7,909 nucleotides of DNA, from assembly GCA_022425565.1 (NCBI GenBank), contig JAKMFG010000182.1, positions 1-7,909 of the forward strand, read 5' to 3'. The translations under genes and the position numbers were made by a program. Origin of the DNA: Alphaproteobacteria bacterium (GTDB taxonomy: Bacteria > Pseudomonadota > Alphaproteobacteria > Puniceispirillales > Puniceispirillaceae). The notes beneath the pieces were generated by a model. That model did not search any database. It saw only the letters and a list, made by a program, of their open reading frames with translations, and had not been told where the DNA came from. Shown piece after piece: positions 6,808-7,909 of this stretch (position 1 is its first letter; each line of letters begins with the position of its first letter).

Positions 6808-7796
6808 ATTCTGCCAACCGGGCTGACAGCGGCACCGCGCTTCTTCGCGATCACCGCAATCCAGTCAAAGGCCATGCTGGCTGCTGCGATGGCGGTGATT
6901 TCGGCATGATCATAGGCCGGCGACACCTCGACAAGATCCATCCCGACGAGATTCAGCGGCTCAAGCCCACGGATGAATTCCAGCCCCTGCCAGCTTGCCA
7001 GCCCGCCGGCTACCGGTGTGCCGGTGCCCGGCGCAAAAGCCGGGTCCAGCCCGTCGATATCGAATGACAGATAGACCGGCGCGTCGCCGGCGCGTTCACG
7101 AACCACATCCATGGCAGCATCAATGCCGTTGCGATGAACCCACGGGCTGGTCAGGATTTCGAACCCGTGGTCGCTATCATTATAGGTGCGCAGCCCCACC
7201 TGGGTAGAACGCGCCACATCGATAATCCCCTCGGCAGCAGCGCGGGCGAACATCGTGCCATGGTCAAAACGGGTGCCATCGTCAGGCCAGGTGTCGCAAT
7301 GCGCGTCGAACTGGACCAGCGCCAGCGGTCCGTGTTTTTTGGCATGCGCCTTGAGCAGCGGGTAGGCGACCGAATGGTCACCACCGAGGCTGAGCATCAT
7401 CGCACCGGACTCAAGAATACCGTCTGCATGCGATTCAATCGCGTCAAACACGCCGGTCGGGTGATGCGGGTCGATGAAGGCGTCGCCATAATCCACAACC
7501 GACAAACTATCGAACGGATCGAAGCCAAAGGGGAAATGCTTCAACTCGGCAAGCTGCACCGATCCAGCGCGGATGGCGCGCGGGCCAAGCCGGCATCCCG
7601 GGCGGTAGGTCACCGCGTTGTCATAGGGGATGCCGCTGACAACGATGTCGGCGCCGGCAAGGTCTCGGCTATAGCGGCGGCGGGCAAAGCTCACCGCCCC
7701 GCCATAGGTCATTTCCTGCCAGGTGCCGCGCCCGTCCGCATCACGGAATGCCTGGTCGCCACGCGCGCCCTGTCCGTTCGATCTGTCAAGACTCAT
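6804..7796 (-). CDS. speB: Agmatinase-type ureohydrolase (arginase superfamily)
   Basis: This Mn-dependent cytoplasmic hydrolase probably splits agmatine into putrescine and urea and so feeds the neighbouring putrescine genes. The 330-residue sequence has all binuclear metal ligands: His141 (Leu-Gly-Gly-Asp-His-Ser), Asp164, His166 and Asp168 (Phe-Asp-Ala-His-Cys-Asp-Thr), and Asp246 and Asp248 (Ser-Phe-Asp-Ile-Asp-Gly-Leu-Asp-Pro). Asp-His-Gly-Thr-Met-Phe at 178-183 and Pro-Gly-Cys-Arg-Leu-Gly-Pro-Arg-Ala-Ile-Arg at 66-76 are agmatinase-like. The N-terminus is about 20-25 residues longer than in E. coli SpeB. The chosen ATG (7796) has GGAGG at 8 nt; the frame is open further up, but that part lies inside the permease gene and lacks family similarity. 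The permease stop lies inside the first codons of speB, so the two are likely translationally coupled. Guanidinobutyrase or guanidinopropionase activity cannot be excluded, since these relatives share the same motifs. Confidence 0.84.
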   Translation of the reverse strand: MSLDRSNGQGARGDQAFRDADGRGTWQEMTYGGAVSFARRRYSRDLAGADIVVSGIPYDNAVTYRPGCRLGPRAIRAGSVQLAELKHFPFGFDPFDSLSVVDYGDAFIDPHHPTGVFDAIESHADGILESGAMMLSLGGDHSVAYPLLKAHAKKHGPLALVQFDAHCDTWPDDGTRFDHGTMFARAAAEGIIDVARSTQVGLRTYNDSDHGFEILTSPWVHRNGIDAAMDVVRERAGDAPVYLSFDIDGLDPAFAPGTGTPVAGGLASWQGLEFIRGLEPLNLVGMDLVEVSPAYDHAEITAIAAASMAFDWIAVIAKKRGAAVSPVGRI

Positions 7797-7909
7797 GGCC
7801 TGATCCTCCGGTCGCGGCGGCCGCCTTGCGGCCGGCGCTGTTGCGGTAAATGATGGCGCTGGCGATGACCACGCTTGCCGCCACAAGCAGGATCATGATG
7901 GTCGCCAGC
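7786..7909 (-). CDS. C-terminus of a polyamine-type ABC transporter permease (PotC/PotI-like), 5' part outside window
   Basis: On the minus strand a frame enters from the right edge and ends in TGA at 7786-7788, giving the last 40 residues of a protein. It begins Leu-Ala-Thr-Ile-Met-Ile-Leu-Leu-Val-Ala-Ala-Ser-Val-Val-Ile-Ala-Ser, one hydrophobic helix. A short basic, Ala-rich tail ending Gly-His-Glu-Ser follows. The Leu-Ala-Thr-Ile-x-x-Leu-Val start matches the last transmembrane helix of PotC/PotI-type permeases of spermidine/putrescine ABC importers. That family and the adjacent polyamine enzymes support the call, but with 40 residues another ABC permease (binding-protein-dependent type) remains possible. 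It overlaps speB by 11 bp. The rest of the transporter (ATPase, partner permease, binding protein) would lie to the right. Confidence 0.6.
   Translation of the reverse strand, partial: LATIMILLVAASVVIASAIIYRNSAGRKAAAATGGSGHES
7818..7834 (-). repeat. 7-bp all-GC hairpin ahead of the speB ribosome binding site
   Basis: On the minus strand CGGCCGC-AAG-GCGGCCG is a perfect 7-bp inverted repeat with a 3-nt loop. It lies within the last codons of the permease gene, where it encodes part of the Arg-Lys-Ala-Ala tail, and 8 bases before the GGAGG (7805-7809) of speB. Such a hairpin could slow ribosomes or influence speB translation, or could simply reflect GC-rich Ala/Arg codons. Confidence 0.35.

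Noticed and set aside
7134..7853. Plus-strand open frame opposite speB
   Set aside because: speB has complete metal-binding motifs on the other strand; this frame shows none.
7797..7886. N-terminal extension of speB by 30 codons
   Set aside because: The added residues are encoded by the permease gene in another frame, and the ATG at 7796 has a well-placed GGAGG.
1..7909. Mobile element, phage, CRISPR, tRNA or toxin-antitoxin content
   Set aside because: I read both strands for transposase-like products, repeat arrays and tRNA arms and saw none; nearly all sequence is accounted for by metabolic genes.

Overview
The window looks like a stretch of a moderately high-GC (roughly 60% by eye) Gram-negative chromosome, most likely from an Alphaproteobacterium. 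The basis is codon use, protein sequence style and the gene combination; no rRNA or other phylogenetic marker is present, so the taxonomy is an inference. The gene content is metabolic. I see no mobile element, phage gene, CRISPR array, tRNA or rRNA.

Layout from left to right. The C-terminal part of a glutathione S-transferase-like protein (+) enters from the left edge. It is followed by a ten-helix EamA/DMT-family membrane transporter (+). This ends tail-to-tail on pyrC (class II dihydroorotase, -), and the two stop codons share one CTAG. Upstream of pyrC on the same strand lie a PuuA-type gamma-glutamylpolyamine synthetase (glutamine synthetase superfamily, -) and, before it, a SpuC-type class III aminotransferase (-). 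A 158-bp divergent control region with two inverted repeats separates the aminotransferase from a PuuB-type FAD-dependent gamma-glutamylputrescine oxidase (+). That gene ends tail-to-tail on an agmatinase-type ureohydrolase (speB, -), again with both stops in one CTAG. The speB start overlaps the end of a truncated membrane protein (-) that resembles the C-terminus of a PotC-type polyamine ABC transporter permease.

Taken together, positions 4004 to 7909 plus puuA form a polyamine uptake and breakdown locus. The permease would import polyamine or a related cation. SpeB would turn agmatine (or another guanidino compound) into putrescine plus urea. Putrescine could then be glutamylated by PuuA and oxidised by PuuB, or transaminated directly by the SpuC-like enzyme. 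The aldehyde dehydrogenase and the gamma-glutamyl-GABA hydrolase (PuuC and PuuD equivalents) that finish the pathway are not in this window. pyrC is a housekeeping pyrimidine gene that probably has its own promoter and a GC-rich hairpin touching its ribosome binding site.

I did not find a clearly undescribed system. The most unusual points are the coexistence of the glutamylation and direct-transamination routes in one locus, the two CTAG-sharing convergent gene ends, and several small inverted repeats in control regions.
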